64,000 nucleotides of DNA from Bacillus sp. Y1 (lineage in GTDB: Bacteria; Bacillota; Bacilli; Bacillales; Cytobacillaceae): the NCBI RefSeq assembly GCF_003586445.1, contig NZ_CP030028.1:386501-450500 (forward strand), given 5' to 3'. Shown here in pieces: positions 24,892 through 33,563 of this stretch. The position numbers were made by a program, and so were the translations under genes. Numbering within the stretch: position 1 is the first letter of the stretch; every line of letters starts with the position of its first letter. Under the pieces are notes generated by a model. It ran no database searches, was not told where the DNA came from, and saw only the letters and a program-made list of their open reading frames with translations.

Positions 24892-25066
24892 TCCTATAAA
24901 ATCAATTTGATATAATTATGATATCACTTTTGTATAAAAATGTAAATGAAGTTTGTGCTTGCCTATTTAAAAAATATCTTTGCGTTTGATGAAAGACAGC
25001 TAAGGAATATCATGATTTCTGGATATGTCATAACAAATCCTAATAGAATTTACCACAAAAAACCGG

Positions 25067-25096
25067 TTGACGAACTAAAAGATAGTATTGTAGTAT
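25067..25096 (+). promoter_or_regulatory. Sigma-A promoter of the lysine-riboswitch operon
   Basis: TTGACG (-35, 25067-25072) and TAGTAT (-10, 25091-25096) with an 18-bp spacer, about 30 bp before the riboswitch. Confidence 0.6.
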
Positions 25097-25119
25097 AAGA
25101 AGATAATTGAATAAGACCT

Positions 25120-25345
25120 CACTTTTTACAGTGGGGTAGAGGCGCGATATTTAACAGTCTTTAGTGGAGTTAGAGAAGCAATGATACTAAGGAGAAGGAA
25201 ATGTCGCCGAAGTTTGTAATATTCTCGGTATTACATGCTGGGTCTGTAGTTAAGAGCTGCAGGACTGTCTCGATAAACTTGATCGTTTATTGAGTTGTGC
25301 TATCTCATTTGGGATAAAAGAGGGGACTTTGGGCAACTATGCATA
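25120..25345 (+). promoter_or_regulatory. Lysine riboswitch (L box)
   Basis: Conserved L-box blocks appear in order: GGGTAGAGGCGCGATA, TAACAGT...AGTGGAG, GAAGCAATGATAC, AAGGAGAAGGAAATGTCGCC then GAAGTTTG, and ATGCTGGGTCTG...GGACTGTC. Together they form the five-way junction of the aptamer. A strong terminator follows, so lysine binding should switch transcription off. The controlled genes encode an amino-acid ABC importer, implying lysine uptake. Confidence 0.92.
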
Positions 25346-25348
25346 CAG

Positions 25349-25377
25349 CGACCTGAGTTTATCTCAGGTCGTTTTTT
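25349..25377 (+). terminator. Riboswitch-controlled terminator
   Basis: CGACCTGAG (25349-25357) and CTCAGGTCG (25363-25371) with a 5-nt loop, followed by TTTTTT. It is 37 bp before the first gene. Confidence 0.9.
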
Positions 25378-25413
25378 GTTTTAGTACCATAGAATAACAG
25401 GAGGAGAGACATC

Positions 25414-26250
25414 ATGAGAAACAAGTTATCATTATTCATAGTTTTATTGGTTTCATCTATTCTACTATTAGCAGGATGCGGTACAAGTAATGGTTCTGAT
25501 TCTGGATCATCAGAGGATAATACATTTAAGGTGGGTCTTGAAGCGGGTTATGCTCCTTTTAACTGGACTCAGAATGACGATTCTAACAGTGGGGTTAAAA
25601 TAGAGGGTTCTGCAGAATATGCAGGTGGATATGATGTGGAAATCGCTAAAAAAGTCGCTGAAGGATTAGGTAAAGAGTTAGTGATTGTTAAAACAGAGTG
25701 GGATGGCCTAGTGCCAGCTTTAACATCAGGTAAAATTGATGCCATCATCGCTGGTATGTCACCGACAGCTGAGCGTAAGGAAACAATTGATTTTTCGGAT
25801 AATTACTATAAATCAAATCTAGTTATGGTTGTGAAAAAAGGCAGCAAGTATGAAGGTGCTACTTCTATCCAAGATTTCAAAGGTGCGAAGATTACAGCTC
25901 AATTAAATACATTCCACTATAATGTGATTGATCAAATTGAAGGTGTAAACAAGAAAACGGCGATGGATAACTTCCCGGCAATGAGAGTCGCTCTTGAATC
26001 AGGGATCATTGATGGTTACGTTTCAGAACGTCCAGAAGGAGTTAGTGCATCAGCTGCAAATGAAAACTATGTGATGGTTGAATTTGAAGATGGTTTCGAA
26101 ACATCAGAAGATGACACAGCGATCGCTGTCGGTTTGAAAAAGGACAGTGACTTAACAGAAAAAATCAATGAAATTTTAGCAGGTATCTCAGAGGAAGAAC
26201 GCACAAGCATTATGGATTCCGCTATTCAGAATCAACCTGCAGCAAAATAG
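25414..26250 (+). CDS. Lysine ABC transporter substrate-binding lipoprotein
   Basis: 278 residues with a lipoprotein signal (LLLAGC, modified cysteine 22). The mature part is a type II periplasmic-type binding protein (SBP_bac_3: GLEAGYAPFNWTQ, GYDVEIAKKVAEGLG, DAIIAGMSPTAERKETIDFS). It captures amino acids outside the membrane. The lysine riboswitch upstream makes lysine the probable ligand. It is the first gene of the operon, with GGAGGAGAG before ATG. Confidence 0.92.
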   Translation: MRNKLSLFIVLLVSSILLLAGCGTSNGSDSGSSEDNTFKVGLEAGYAPFNWTQNDDSNSGVKIEGSAEYAGGYDVEIAKKVAEGLGKELVIVKTEWDGLVPALTSGKIDAIIAGMSPTAERKETIDFSDNYYKSNLVMVVKKGSKYEGATSIQDFKGAKITAQLNTFHYNVIDQIEGVNKKTAMDNFPAMRVALESGIIDGYVSERPEGVSASAANENYVMVEFEDGFETSEDDTAIAVGLKKDSDLTEKINEILAGISEEERTSIMDSAIQNQPAAK

Positions 26251-26257
26251 AATTCAG

Positions 26258-26290
26258 AAACCGGCTGTATATATGCATACAGTCGGTTTT
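26258..26290 (+). terminator. Intra-operon hairpin, partial terminator
   Basis: AAACCGGCTGTAT and ATACAGTCGGTTTT pair with one mismatch. Located between binding-protein and permease genes, it likely raises binding-protein expression relative to the membrane parts. Confidence 0.6.
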
Positions 26291-26311
26291 ATACGGTAAG
26301 GAGGAGAAAAG

Positions 26312-27055
26312 ATGAGTCTTGAGTGGGTTATTAAAATCATCGCCGAAAACTGGCCTATGTTCCTTCGTGGTGCTGGTTTAACCCTTTTGATTGCTCTAGT
26401 TGGAACGATTTTTGGAGCAATGATTGGATTATTAGCAGGCGTTATACGAACGATTCCCGTACCTGAACGTGGTGCGAAAAAAATACTTTTAAAAGTGATT
26501 AACCTAATTCTTTCTATATATATTGAATTCTTCCGTGGAACACCGATGATTGTTCAAGCGATGGTTATTTTCTACGGGTCTGCATTAGCATTTGGGATAG
26601 ATATGAATGTGTTTGTGGCTGCTATTTTTGTAGTATCAATTAATACAGGGGCCTATATGGCTGAAATTGTTCGTGGTGGAATTGTTTCGATTGAAAAAGG
26701 ACAGTTTGAAGCCGCGCATGCGATCGGAATGAATCATCTACAAACAATGTGGAATGTGGTATTGCCACAGGTCATTCGAAATATTTTACCTGCAACAGGC
26801 AATCAATTTGTTATTAATATTAAAGATACGTCCGTTCTGAATGTGATTTCCGTGACAGAGTTATTCTTCGTTACAAAATCCATATCAGGTAATAACTTTA
26901 GATATTTTGAATCCTTCTTCGTCGCTTGTTTGATTTATTTTGTGATGACCTTTATTGTGACAAGAATCTTGCTTTATATTGAAAAGAAATTAGATGGCTC
27001 TGATAGCTATACGGTTATCGGAAATGACGCAGAAGTAGAAGTAGCTCAAAAATAA
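26312..27055 (+). CDS. Amino-acid ABC transporter permease
   Basis: 247 residues, five or so membrane helices, His/Glu/Gln-type permease family. The cytoplasmic EAA loop is present ([20 protein letters not shown], then VVLPQVIRN). [16 protein letters not shown] is the conserved N-terminal signature. It probably forms a homodimer as the channel for lysine. It ends at the base where the frame of the ATPase begins. Confidence 0.92.
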   Translation: MSLEWVIKIIAENWPMFLRGAGLTLLIALVGTIFGAMIGLLAGVIRTIPVPERGAKKILLKVINLILSIYIEFFRGTPMIVQAMVIFYGSALAFGIDMNVFVAAIFVVSINTGAYMAEIVRGGIVSIEKGQFEAAHAIGMNHLQTMWNVVLPQVIRNILPATGNQFVINIKDTSVLNVISVTELFFVTKSISGNNFRYFESFFVACLIYFVMTFIVTRILLYIEKKLDGSDSYTVIGNDAEVEVAQK

Positions 27056-27075
27056 TGAGAGAAGGAGGAGAGACT

Positions 27076-27810
27076 ATGGAAAAGATTATCGATATTCAGC
27101 ATTTAAACAAGTCCTTTGGAACTCATGAAGTATTAAAAGACATTAATTTTTCAGTGAATAAAGGAGAAGTAGTCACCATTATCGGTTCCTCAGGTTCTGG
27201 TAAATCAACTCTTCTTCGTTGTGTGAATCTTTTAGAAAAACCAAGCGGCGGAAAAATTATCTATCATGGTGAAAATATACTGGATGACAAGCATGATGTA
27301 GCGGCCTACCGACAGCATTTAGGTATGGTGTTCCAACAATTTAATCTTTTTAACAATCACAACGTTCTTATGAACTGTGTAGTAGGACAAGTAAAAGTAC
27401 TCAAACGCTCCAAGGAAGAAGCGGAAAAAGTAGCGATGAAGTATTTGAAGGTTGTTGGAATGGATAAATATATTAACGCGAAGCCCAAGCAACTGTCCGG
27501 TGGCCAAAAGCAACGTGTGGCGATTGCTAGAGCCCTATCCATGGATCCAGATGTGATGTTATTTGATGAACCAACGTCCGCTCTTGACCCAGAAATGGTC
27601 GGAGAAGTTCTGAAGGTCATGAAGGAACTCGCAGAATCTGGTCTTACGATGTTGATCGTTACGCATGAAATGGAATTTGCGAAAGAAGTATCTGATCGAG
27701 TGGTGTTCATGAACCAAGGAGTGATTGCAGAAGAAGGCACTCCAGAGCAAATTTTCTCTAATCCAACCCAAGAACGCACAAGAGAATTCCTGAAACGTAC
27801 GTTGAATTAA
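27076..27810 (+). CDS. Amino-acid ABC transporter ATP-binding protein
   Basis: About 244 residues from ATG 27076, with AAGGAGG 7 bp upstream (the open frame extends back to 27055). Walker [11 protein letters not shown]-loop MVFQQFNLF, signature [15 protein letters not shown], Walker [13 protein letters not shown] and the H-loop VTHEM are all intact. It powers import of the riboswitch-controlled transporter. Confidence 0.95.
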   Translation: MEKIIDIQHLNKSFGTHEVLKDINFSVNKGEVVTIIGSSGSGKSTLLRCVNLLEKPSGGKIIYHGENILDDKHDVAAYRQHLGMVFQQFNLFNNHNVLMNCVVGQVKVLKRSKEEAEKVAMKYLKVVGMDKYINAKPKQLSGGQKQRVAIARALSMDPDVMLFDEPTSALDPEMVGEVLKVMKELAESGLTMLIVTHEMEFAKEVSDRVVFMNQGVIAEEGTPEQIFSNPTQERTREFLKRTLN

Positions 27811-27832
27811 TTGCGATTATACTGAACTGCAC

Positions 27833-27872
27833 CTCCAATTGTTACGTAGTAGATAGCAATTGGAGTTTTTTT
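27833..27872 (+). terminator. Terminator of the lysine ABC operon
   Basis: CTCCAATTG (27833-27841) pairs with CAATTGGAG (27857-27865), then seven Ts. Confidence 0.85.
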
Positions 27873-27889
27873 CATTCAGAAACCTACAC

Positions 27890-28702
27890 TCAAAACCCCA
27901 TTTCATATAACTCTTCAAAATAAAGCTCTTCAAACTTTTTATTCAGGATTCCGTAATAATAGGCAATAGGCTTTTGTAGGGTACTTTCTTTTAGTTTGCT
28001 AATCATTTGTTTAAAAGAGTGCACGGCCATATTTACCACGAGATCTGTTTGACTTTCACAATTATTCCGGTAAGCAGCGATTTTTGCCATTTTCCAGTAT
28101 TCCTCAATCTGCTTCGCTTCTGGAAATAAGTATCTGACCACTTGAGAGAAGGAGTAAGGAACCCGATCGCTTGTGTAAGTATAATCAAGTGGCTTGTCAT
28201 TCATATTCTCGGTAGGTTTGGATGAATCCATTTCTTTACGTTCTTTAATCTTTATATTATTAGTTTTAGAAGGATTACTAGTTTTATTATGGTGGTTCAA
28301 ATCATCTTCTTTAGGTAGTCCGTTTGTAGGAAAAGGTTGAAATATATATAAATTACTAGACTGAGATCCATTTTTTCTTTCGGTTTCATGAACGATCAAC
28401 AGTCCTAAACCAATCGCCTTTTGAATCATTCGCTTGAAAGTAGAACGTGAGATACCGTATCCGTTGTGTTCTTCATAAATCGCTTTTAACACGGTTCCAA
28501 TTTTGGCATTGCAAACACCAGGAATTTTCGCAGCAAAACGAACGAGTCGCTTCAAACCAACTAGCTCTCCCTTAGAGAAATCATCCTTATGAACAGCCAA
28601 CCACATTTCCATATGAATGTTAAACTCTTTTAAAGAAGAAAATTGAGAATACTGTTGGAATTGTTCAATACCACCATTTTTCAAATTCATTCCTTGCACC
28701 AT
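27890..28702 (-). CDS. Winged-helix-type protein, plasmid/phage replication-like, unknown
   Basis: 270 residues, no signal or membrane span. The N-terminal half (LVGLKRLVRFAAKIPGVCNA then GISRSTFKRMIQKAIGLGLL) looks like a winged-helix DNA-binding domain of the kind seen in Bacillus plasmid and phage replication proteins. It is followed by a low-complexity Asn/Lys/Ser linker and a helical C-terminus. I recognise the type, widespread in Bacillus, but not a proven function. The start at 28702 is uncertain: an ATG at 28690 is also possible. Confidence 0.65.
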   Translation of the reverse strand: MVQGMNLKNGGIEQFQQYSQFSSLKEFNIHMEMWLAVHKDDFSKGELVGLKRLVRFAAKIPGVCNAKIGTVLKAIYEEHNGYGISRSTFKRMIQKAIGLGLLIVHETERKNGSQSSNLYIFQPFPTNGLPKEDDLNHHNKTSNPSKTNNIKIKERKEMDSSKPTENMNDKPLDYTYTSDRVPYSFSQVVRYLFPEAKQIEEYWKMAKIAAYRNNCESQTDLVVNMAVHSFKQMISKLKESTLQKPIAYYYGILNKKFEELYFEELYEMGF

Positions 28703-28911
28703 CCCTTTATTTTTTATATATAGATGGGTGGTTAAAAAGGACAGGGTGGTTATTGAATATTTGTGACTGATTTTTGAACAGTTATGGATTAGAATGTAGT
28801 GGGGGTTGCGTTGCTTCTAATTTGTCAAAATTAAGTAACAGGACCTTACATTTTTTTCACGTAGATAAGTTTAATGTTGTCTACCGAAGATTTATAGAAA
28901 GGGTTTTACAG

Positions 28912-29109
28912 ATGGATGCAAATAAAAAGTGGCTTTCCATTCCAAAAGAGATGAGAAAGAGTCTACTAAGTAATGTTTGGTGTGGGAACTGCTCAGATGT
29001 TACAACGATTACTGCTTTTATAGTAGAAGAGAATGATTACGGTATTGTGTTAAAAGGTAAATGTAAAAATTGCAGTAAAGAAGTGGCTAGGGTTATTGAG
29101 GAAGATTGA
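28912..29109 (+). CDS. Small zinc-ribbon protein
   Basis: 65 residues from ATG 28912 behind GAAAGGG. The frame is open upstream but no better start exists. Two CxxC knuckles, CGNC (near 24) and CKNC (near 55), form a likely zinc ribbon (NVWCGNCSDVTTITAF and VLKGKCKNCSKEVAR). Proteins of this size and pattern are common in Bacillus, with unknown role. A palindromic hairpin follows 18 bp after the stop. Confidence 0.75.
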   Translation: MDANKKWLSIPKEMRKSLLSNVWCGNCSDVTTITAFIVEENDYGIVLKGKCKNCSKEVARVIEED

Positions 29110-29127
29110 GCAGAGACACAAGTACAT

Positions 29128-29178
29128 GGGGACGGTTCTCGTGTTTCATTTCAAGATGAAAACACGGGAGCCGTCCCT
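29128..29178. repeat. Long GGGACGGTTCTC-type hairpin
   Basis: GGGGACGGTTCTCGTGTTT pairs almost fully with AAAACACGGGAGCCGTCCC around a 12-nt loop. It is a dispersed palindromic element type of Bacillus intergenic DNA and could also terminate the zinc-ribbon transcript. Confidence 0.65.
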
Positions 29179-29196
29179 TTGGTTTTTAGTTAATTG

Positions 29197-29244
29197 TTTC
29201 CACATACACATTGTGAAGCAGTCGCTCGGTTGGAGTTGGTATAA
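29197..29244 (+). pseudogene. Remnant of an rlmCD 3' end (copy 3)
   Basis: Translation gives FPHTHCEAVARLELV and a stop, matching [13 protein letters not shown] of the gene at the left edge, minus one threonine. Only the tail remains. The stretch 29245-29487 otherwise holds a weak terminator and no gene. Confidence 0.65.
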
Positions 29245-29247
29245 TAG

Positions 29248-29289
29248 AAAAGCAGTTTGATAGAGAAAAGATCTACCATTTGCTTTTTT
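29248..29289 (+). terminator. Weak terminator after the third rlmCD remnant
   Basis: AAAAGCA (29248-29254) and TGCTTTT (29281-29287) with a long loop and Ts. Its position behind the remnant mirrors the terminator at 271-295. Confidence 0.4.
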
Positions 29290-29487
29290 GTTTATAAAAA
29301 TACCATTCAGGACCGATTTTCGTTAAAATAAACATGGTCGATTTTCACAAATGATAAATATCCAAATGTACTTGTGTTTGATCATAAGTTATTAAGCATG
29401 ATATAAGTGTAAAGATAGAGAAACATTTGGCTTATATTTTACCGAGAGTTTGAAGTTGTATCCATAGTGAGAGGATTTGAGTTTGAA

Positions 29488-30450
29488 ATGATAAATAATT
29501 TTTGGCGTGATTTACCACGACCATTTTTTGTACTTGCACCCATGGAAGATGTGACAGATGTTGTTTTTCGTCACGTAGTAAGTGCAGCCGGTCGACCGGA
29601 TGTATTTTTCACAGAGTTTACAAACTCGGATAGCTATTGTCATCCAGAGGGCATGAACAGTGTGCGTGGCCGTTTGACTTTTACAGAAGATGAACAGCCA
29701 ATGGTGGCACATATTTGGGGGGATAATCCCGAATATTTCCGTCAAATGAGTATTGGCATGGCGGAGCTAGGATTTAAAGGCATCGATATTAATATGGGCT
29801 GCCCTGTACCTAATGTGGCATCGAGAGGGAAGGGTAGTGGCCTTATTCTGCGGCCAGACGTTGCGGCAGAACTTATTCAAGCAGCAAAAGCGGGCGGACT
29901 GCCTGTCAGCGTAAAAACACGACTTGGCGATAAGAAGGTTGAAGAGTGGGAGGAGTGGCTTACGCATATTTTCAAACAGGATATTGCGAACCTTTCTATC
30001 CATTTACGTACAAGAAAGGAAATGAGCCAAGTAGATGCGCATTGGGAGCTCATTCCGGAAATCAAAAAATTACGTGACCGTATCGCACCAAATACGCTAC
30101 TAACCATCAACGGAGACATTCCTGACCGTAAAGTTGGGCTGCAGCTTGCTGAACAATATGGTATTGATGGCGTTATGATTGGTCGAGGTATTTTTAAAAA
30201 TCCTTTTGCTTTTGAAAAAGAGCCTAGAGAGCATAGCAGTAAAGAATACCTTGATCTATTAAGACTGCAGCTTGATCTTCAAGATCAATATGCGGAAGTA
30301 GTGCCACGTTCCATCACAGGGCTTCATCGCTTTTTCAAAATTTATGTCAAAGGATTCCGTGGAGCTGGTGATTTAAGAAATCAATTGATGAACACCAAAT
30401 CAACAGATGAAGTGCGTGCATTGCTTGATAAATTTGAAAAAGAAAGTTGA
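29488..30450 (+). CDS. tRNA-dihydrouridine synthase
   Basis: About 320 residues from ATG 29488 ([10 protein letters not shown]; a GTG at 29467 is in frame). FMN-barrel motif [14 protein letters not shown], catalytic-cysteine motif [28 protein letters not shown] and [13 protein letters not shown] define the Dus family, which reduces uridine to dihydrouridine in tRNA. Which positions are modified cannot be told. It is a single gene that ends at a perfect palindromic terminator. Confidence 0.9.
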   Translation: MINNFWRDLPRPFFVLAPMEDVTDVVFRHVVSAAGRPDVFFTEFTNSDSYCHPEGMNSVRGRLTFTEDEQPMVAHIWGDNPEYFRQMSIGMAELGFKGIDINMGCPVPNVASRGKGSGLILRPDVAAELIQAAKAGGLPVSVKTRLGDKKVEEWEEWLTHIFKQDIANLSIHLRTRKEMSQVDAHWELIPEIKKLRDRIAPNTLLTINGDIPDRKVGLQLAEQYGIDGVMIGRGIFKNPFAFEKEPREHSSKEYLDLLRLQLDLQDQYAEVVPRSITGLHRFFKIYVKGFRGAGDLRNQLMNTKSTDEVRALLDKFEKES

Positions 30451-30473
30451 TACCGTTAGGGCTTTTAAATCGT

Positions 30474-30516
30474 ATAAAAAAAATTCAATCAAACGTTTGA
30501 TTGAATTTTTTTTTTT
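30474..30516. terminator. Perfect palindromic terminator, copy 2
   Basis: The same core palindrome as 9846-9877 (AATTCAATCAAAC/GTTTGATTGAATT), flanked by A and T runs, so it can work in both directions. Confidence 0.8.
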
Positions 30517-30645
30517 ACCTTTCATTAAGTCCGTGCTATGGTTCCCCATGACGTTCCGTGAAAATTATTTTTCGAATAGATAAATAGACTATAAAGAATT
30601 AAAATAAGAATATAGCATTCCAAAAAATGTTAAAGGGGGGACAGT

Positions 30646-32709
30646 ATGATTCCGACAAAAATAGATTCCACTTCTATCACTATGATAAGTGAAAAAAGCA
30701 TCGAATCCGTCGTCAATTGGTTCGAGCAGCATAAGCAATCATTCTATACTCTAGGTCGGTTTTATCTTAATAATCAGCACCAAATAGAAGAGCTATTTTA
30801 CCGGTCTATTTTAAAAGTTCACAAGGAATTGCCTCGATTTAAACATGACACATCATTCGATAGGTGGGTTACATCCTTTTTTATACAAAACTGCCGAGAG
30901 CTTTCCCAGGATAATGGCATACAGGCTGGAGAGGAAAGTGATCCACGTCCGGAATTACTTAAAGCACTTGACCAACTAAAAGACGATGAAAAAGAAGCGA
31001 TGGTCCTTAGGTATGTAAAAGGACTGTCTCAGGAGGAAGCGGCACAAATTCTCCAAATTTCAGTGGATCAGATAAAAGGTCGTCTGTTTTCCGGAATCCG
31101 ATCTCTTAGAGAAAAAACGGAGAGTGGAGAATCCTTTAACGGCTGTACTGAGTACCATAAGGATTATATTGATTATTTAGAAAGAACGATGGAGCGGCCG
31201 AAGAGGGTCGATTTTGAAGTACATATTTATCATTGTGAAAAATGCCAGGAAGATCTGGCTACCTTTCAGGATGTTAGGTTATCTCTACTCAACCATACGG
31301 ATAGGATGGAAGCTTTTTATGTGCCCTCAGATTTCATGGAGAATGTCAGAGAGAGACTCGCAGAAATGGAGAATCGCAGACGTCAAAAAAATAAAAAACG
31401 TAAAAAAGCGGGGCTCGTTTTCGTAAGCATTTTCACAGTACTGATAGGTATTGGCTTTTTTACCGGTTTATTTTCCAACCTCTACTATACATGGACAGAA
31501 GATGATGAGGAGCTGCGTGCCTTTCTACAACAGGATCTGGGTCAAAGGGTAAACCTGGAAGCGGAAAGCGACGGGGTGATCGTTAAGATTAAGGGCGTGA
31601 TCGCTGATGATATTCAGACGCTTGTTTTTTATGAGATAGAAGATACAAATGAAGATAATCAATATTTTATGAATTATGATGATGGGGTTATTGTGGAGAA
31701 CACATATAAAATCATGAGCCATGATACCTATCCAAGATACTCTCCTCCTGATCTGGAATTGGAAGTGAATAAGAGAGAAAAGAACGTGTATCAGGGCAAA
31801 ATTAGTCTTCTACCGCTTAAAACGGATAATGAGACAATCCATTTGAAGATCAATAAGCTTCTGAAGATCAATCGTGATTCCTCTGTGGAGAGTCAATTAT
31901 GGGGTTACGGGAACAATCAATATCAAACAGGAGAATGGAACTTCGAAATCCCTGTAACCAAACAACCTTCCACGGAATACGCATTAGGTGGACAAACTGA
32001 AATCGAAGGGATCCCGGTTCGGTTTGAAAAGTTAATCGTTGCACCAACAACAACCTCTTTACAATATAGTATTAATAGTGAACAGACGGAGAAACGATTA
32101 GAGTTCCTTAATTTTAATGACCTAGAAGTTAACGGTAAGATCGTAAAAGTGGGTATGTATGGTGGCGTTCCGATGAATTCACAGCAAGACATGAATTGGT
32201 ATACTTTCCAAGTGCAATTTGACGCTTTTATAGGAGAAAAACCAAAAGAGCTTAGCGTTCGTCTTCAATCTGCTTATTTAACATTTGAAGACGATAAAAG
32301 CATTGAACTAGATGTAACTCAGGAGTATCCTCAAACCTTTGAATATGCAGGGAGTACGATCAGCATCGATAAAATAGAAGTGGGAATCCCTACAACGATT
32401 GTTATAAGCAATTATGAAGTTAAGAATCGGGCATATGAATCGCTTCAAATCAATATTGTTGGGGAAGATGAAAGTATGGCTATGTCAATGAGCATGGAGA
32501 CAGAAGGAGTCCTTGTTGACAAGAATGGGGTAACATACGACATAAATACGACCCCTTTCTCCTATGAAGAAATTGAGCAACCCCGTCATTTTGAAACCGT
32601 CCAAACCATTAGGTTAGACGACACCAACATGATTCCTAAAAGACTTGATATTTATGGATATAATACAACGAAATATTTGAATGATATTGTGAAGATATCA
32701 TTGGAATAA
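30646..32709 (+). CDS. Fused ECF sigma factor, anti-sigma zinc domain and membrane/extracellular domain
   Basis: 687 residues. Sigma region 2 lies at about 15-90 (QIEELFYRSILKVHKELPRF, DRWVTSFFIQNCREL) and region 4 at about 106-158 (KDDEKEAMVLRYVKGLSQEE, QILQISVDQIKGRLFSGIRS). A putative zinc anti-sigma segment follows near 165-205 with HIYHCEKCQEDL. One membrane helix lies at about 255-277 (AGLVFVSIFTVLIGIGFFTG), then a 400-residue outside part of DUF4179/DUF5643 type. ECF sigma factors and their membrane anti-sigma partners are normally two proteins; here one chain holds both. Activation would need release from the membrane, probably by proteolysis. No frame break is visible. Confidence 0.85.
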   Translation: MIPTKIDSTSITMISEKSIESVVNWFEQHKQSFYTLGRFYLNNQHQIEELFYRSILKVHKELPRFKHDTSFDRWVTSFFIQNCRELSQDNGIQAGEESDPRPELLKALDQLKDDEKEAMVLRYVKGLSQEEAAQILQISVDQIKGRLFSGIRSLREKTESGESFNGCTEYHKDYIDYLERTMERPKRVDFEVHIYHCEKCQEDLATFQDVRLSLLNHTDRMEAFYVPSDFMENVRERLAEMENRRRQKNKKRKKAGLVFVSIFTVLIGIGFFTGLFSNLYYTWTEDDEELRAFLQQDLGQRVNLEAESDGVIVKIKGVIADDIQTLVFYEIEDTNEDNQYFMNYDDGVIVENTYKIMSHDTYPRYSPPDLELEVNKREKNVYQGKISLLPLKTDNETIHLKINKLLKINRDSSVESQLWGYGNNQYQTGEWNFEIPVTKQPSTEYALGGQTEIEGIPVRFEKLIVAPTTTSLQYSINSEQTEKRLEFLNFNDLEVNGKIVKVGMYGGVPMNSQQDMNWYTFQVQFDAFIGEKPKELSVRLQSAYLTFEDDKSIELDVTQEYPQTFEYAGSTISIDKIEVGIPTTIVISNYEVKNRAYESLQINIVGEDESMAMSMSMETEGVLVDKNGVTYDINTTPFSYEEIEQPRHFETVQTIRLDDTNMIPKRLDIYGYNTTKYLNDIVKISLE

Positions 32710-32775
32710 CATGCACTAAAACGGAAGAAAGCACGCGAAACCCCTATGAACGGGGGTGTAAATAGAGGTGAAAGA

Positions 32776-32931
32776 ATGTCAACGCCAATAATATTACTTA
32801 TATTATTAATATCGGTTTTAGTTTTTAGAGGAGTTCAAAATGGAAGTATGCAATTTACTTTTAAAAAGTCTTTAAAAGGTTTAATTGTAACTATCGTTCT
32901 TATTAACATTATTATGTTCTTCATCTTATAA
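32776..32931 (+). CDS. Small membrane protein, 51 residues
   Basis: ATG 32776 follows GAGGTGAAAGA; the frame is open to 32746 but lacks a ribosome site there. Two hydrophobic helices (PIILLILLISVLVFRG and LKGLIVTIVLINIIMFFIL) flank a short basic loop. It is 67 bp downstream of the sigma fusion on the same strand and may be co-transcribed. Family unknown. Confidence 0.55.
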   Translation: MSTPIILLILLISVLVFRGVQNGSMQFTFKKSLKGLIVTIVLINIIMFFIL

Positions 32932-32994
32932 CTTTGTTAACTAATGCACCTAAAGAAACGGTGGCTTTTGTTTACGAAGAAAAGGCCCAATATA

Positions 32995-33032
32995 AAAGGG
33001 TATTGGACATTAAATAAGTCTATATACCCTTT
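32995..33032. terminator. Weak hairpin between convergent genes
   Basis: AAAGGGTAT (32995-33003) and ATACCCTTT (33024-33032) around a 20-nt loop. It may end the minus-strand gene at 33093. Confidence 0.4.
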
Positions 33033-33092
33033 AATCCCTTATTTTATTGGACTAGTTTTTAACCGATTCTTTTAGAAACTATTCTCACAAAC

Positions 33093-33323
33093 TTACAATG
33101 CGAATTTTCTTAAGTAGCCTTCCCCAATTCCCGATAAATAGTTGATTAGTAGATGTTTATCGTTTCTAAAAGGCAAAATGTTAAGTACATTAATGAAAAT
33201 TTCCTCATTCTCCTTTTCTATACTTTCTATCAATCTTTCAATTGAGAACGTACGACCTGTTATGGGGGAGATCAAGATGGTTTCCTTATAAATACCACGG
33301 TTTTCTAAATATCTTTTCAGCAT
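33093..33323 (-). CDS. Hypothetical protein, 76 residues
   Basis: ATG 33323 has GGAG about 10 bp upstream. The protein (MLKRYLENRGIYKETILISP ... SGIGEGYLRKFAL) is soluble, mixed helix/strand and rich in Glu, Ile and Leu. Codon use looks natural. I do not recognise it. It lies between the sigma fusion unit and an insertion sequence. Confidence 0.5.
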   Translation of the reverse strand: MLKRYLENRGIYKETILISPITGRTFSIERLIESIEKENEEIFINVLNILPFRNDKHLLINYLSGIGEGYLRKFAL

Positions 33324-33479
33324 ATAATCACGCTCCGAATATAATAATAATTTTTATTATTTCCAAATTGATAGATTTTATACATAAGAGAATAGAAAAA
33401 GTCATGCCAGTTATGACTGTACTATGAAGAAATGTACTTAAATGTAGTGTAGTACTTTATTCAATTAATGCTAATTCCT

Positions 33480-33533
33480 AAAAACACAAAATTGCCTAAT
33501 TTTGAATAAGAAAATAGGCAATTTTGTGTTTTT
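33480..33533. terminator. Long perfect hairpin at 3' side of the transposase
   Basis: AAAACACAAAATTGCCTA (33481-33498) and TAGGCAATTTTGTGTTTT (33515-33532) are perfect complements with A/T tails, able to stop transcription from both sides. It may shield the insertion sequence from readthrough. Confidence 0.75.
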
Positions 33534-33563
33534 AATAGACTTAGGAGTTTGTTAAAAACAAGC

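Noticed and set aside
28774..28911. N-terminal extension of the zinc-ribbon gene
   Set aside because: The extra 46 codons look non-coding, and a good ribosome site lies before ATG 28912.
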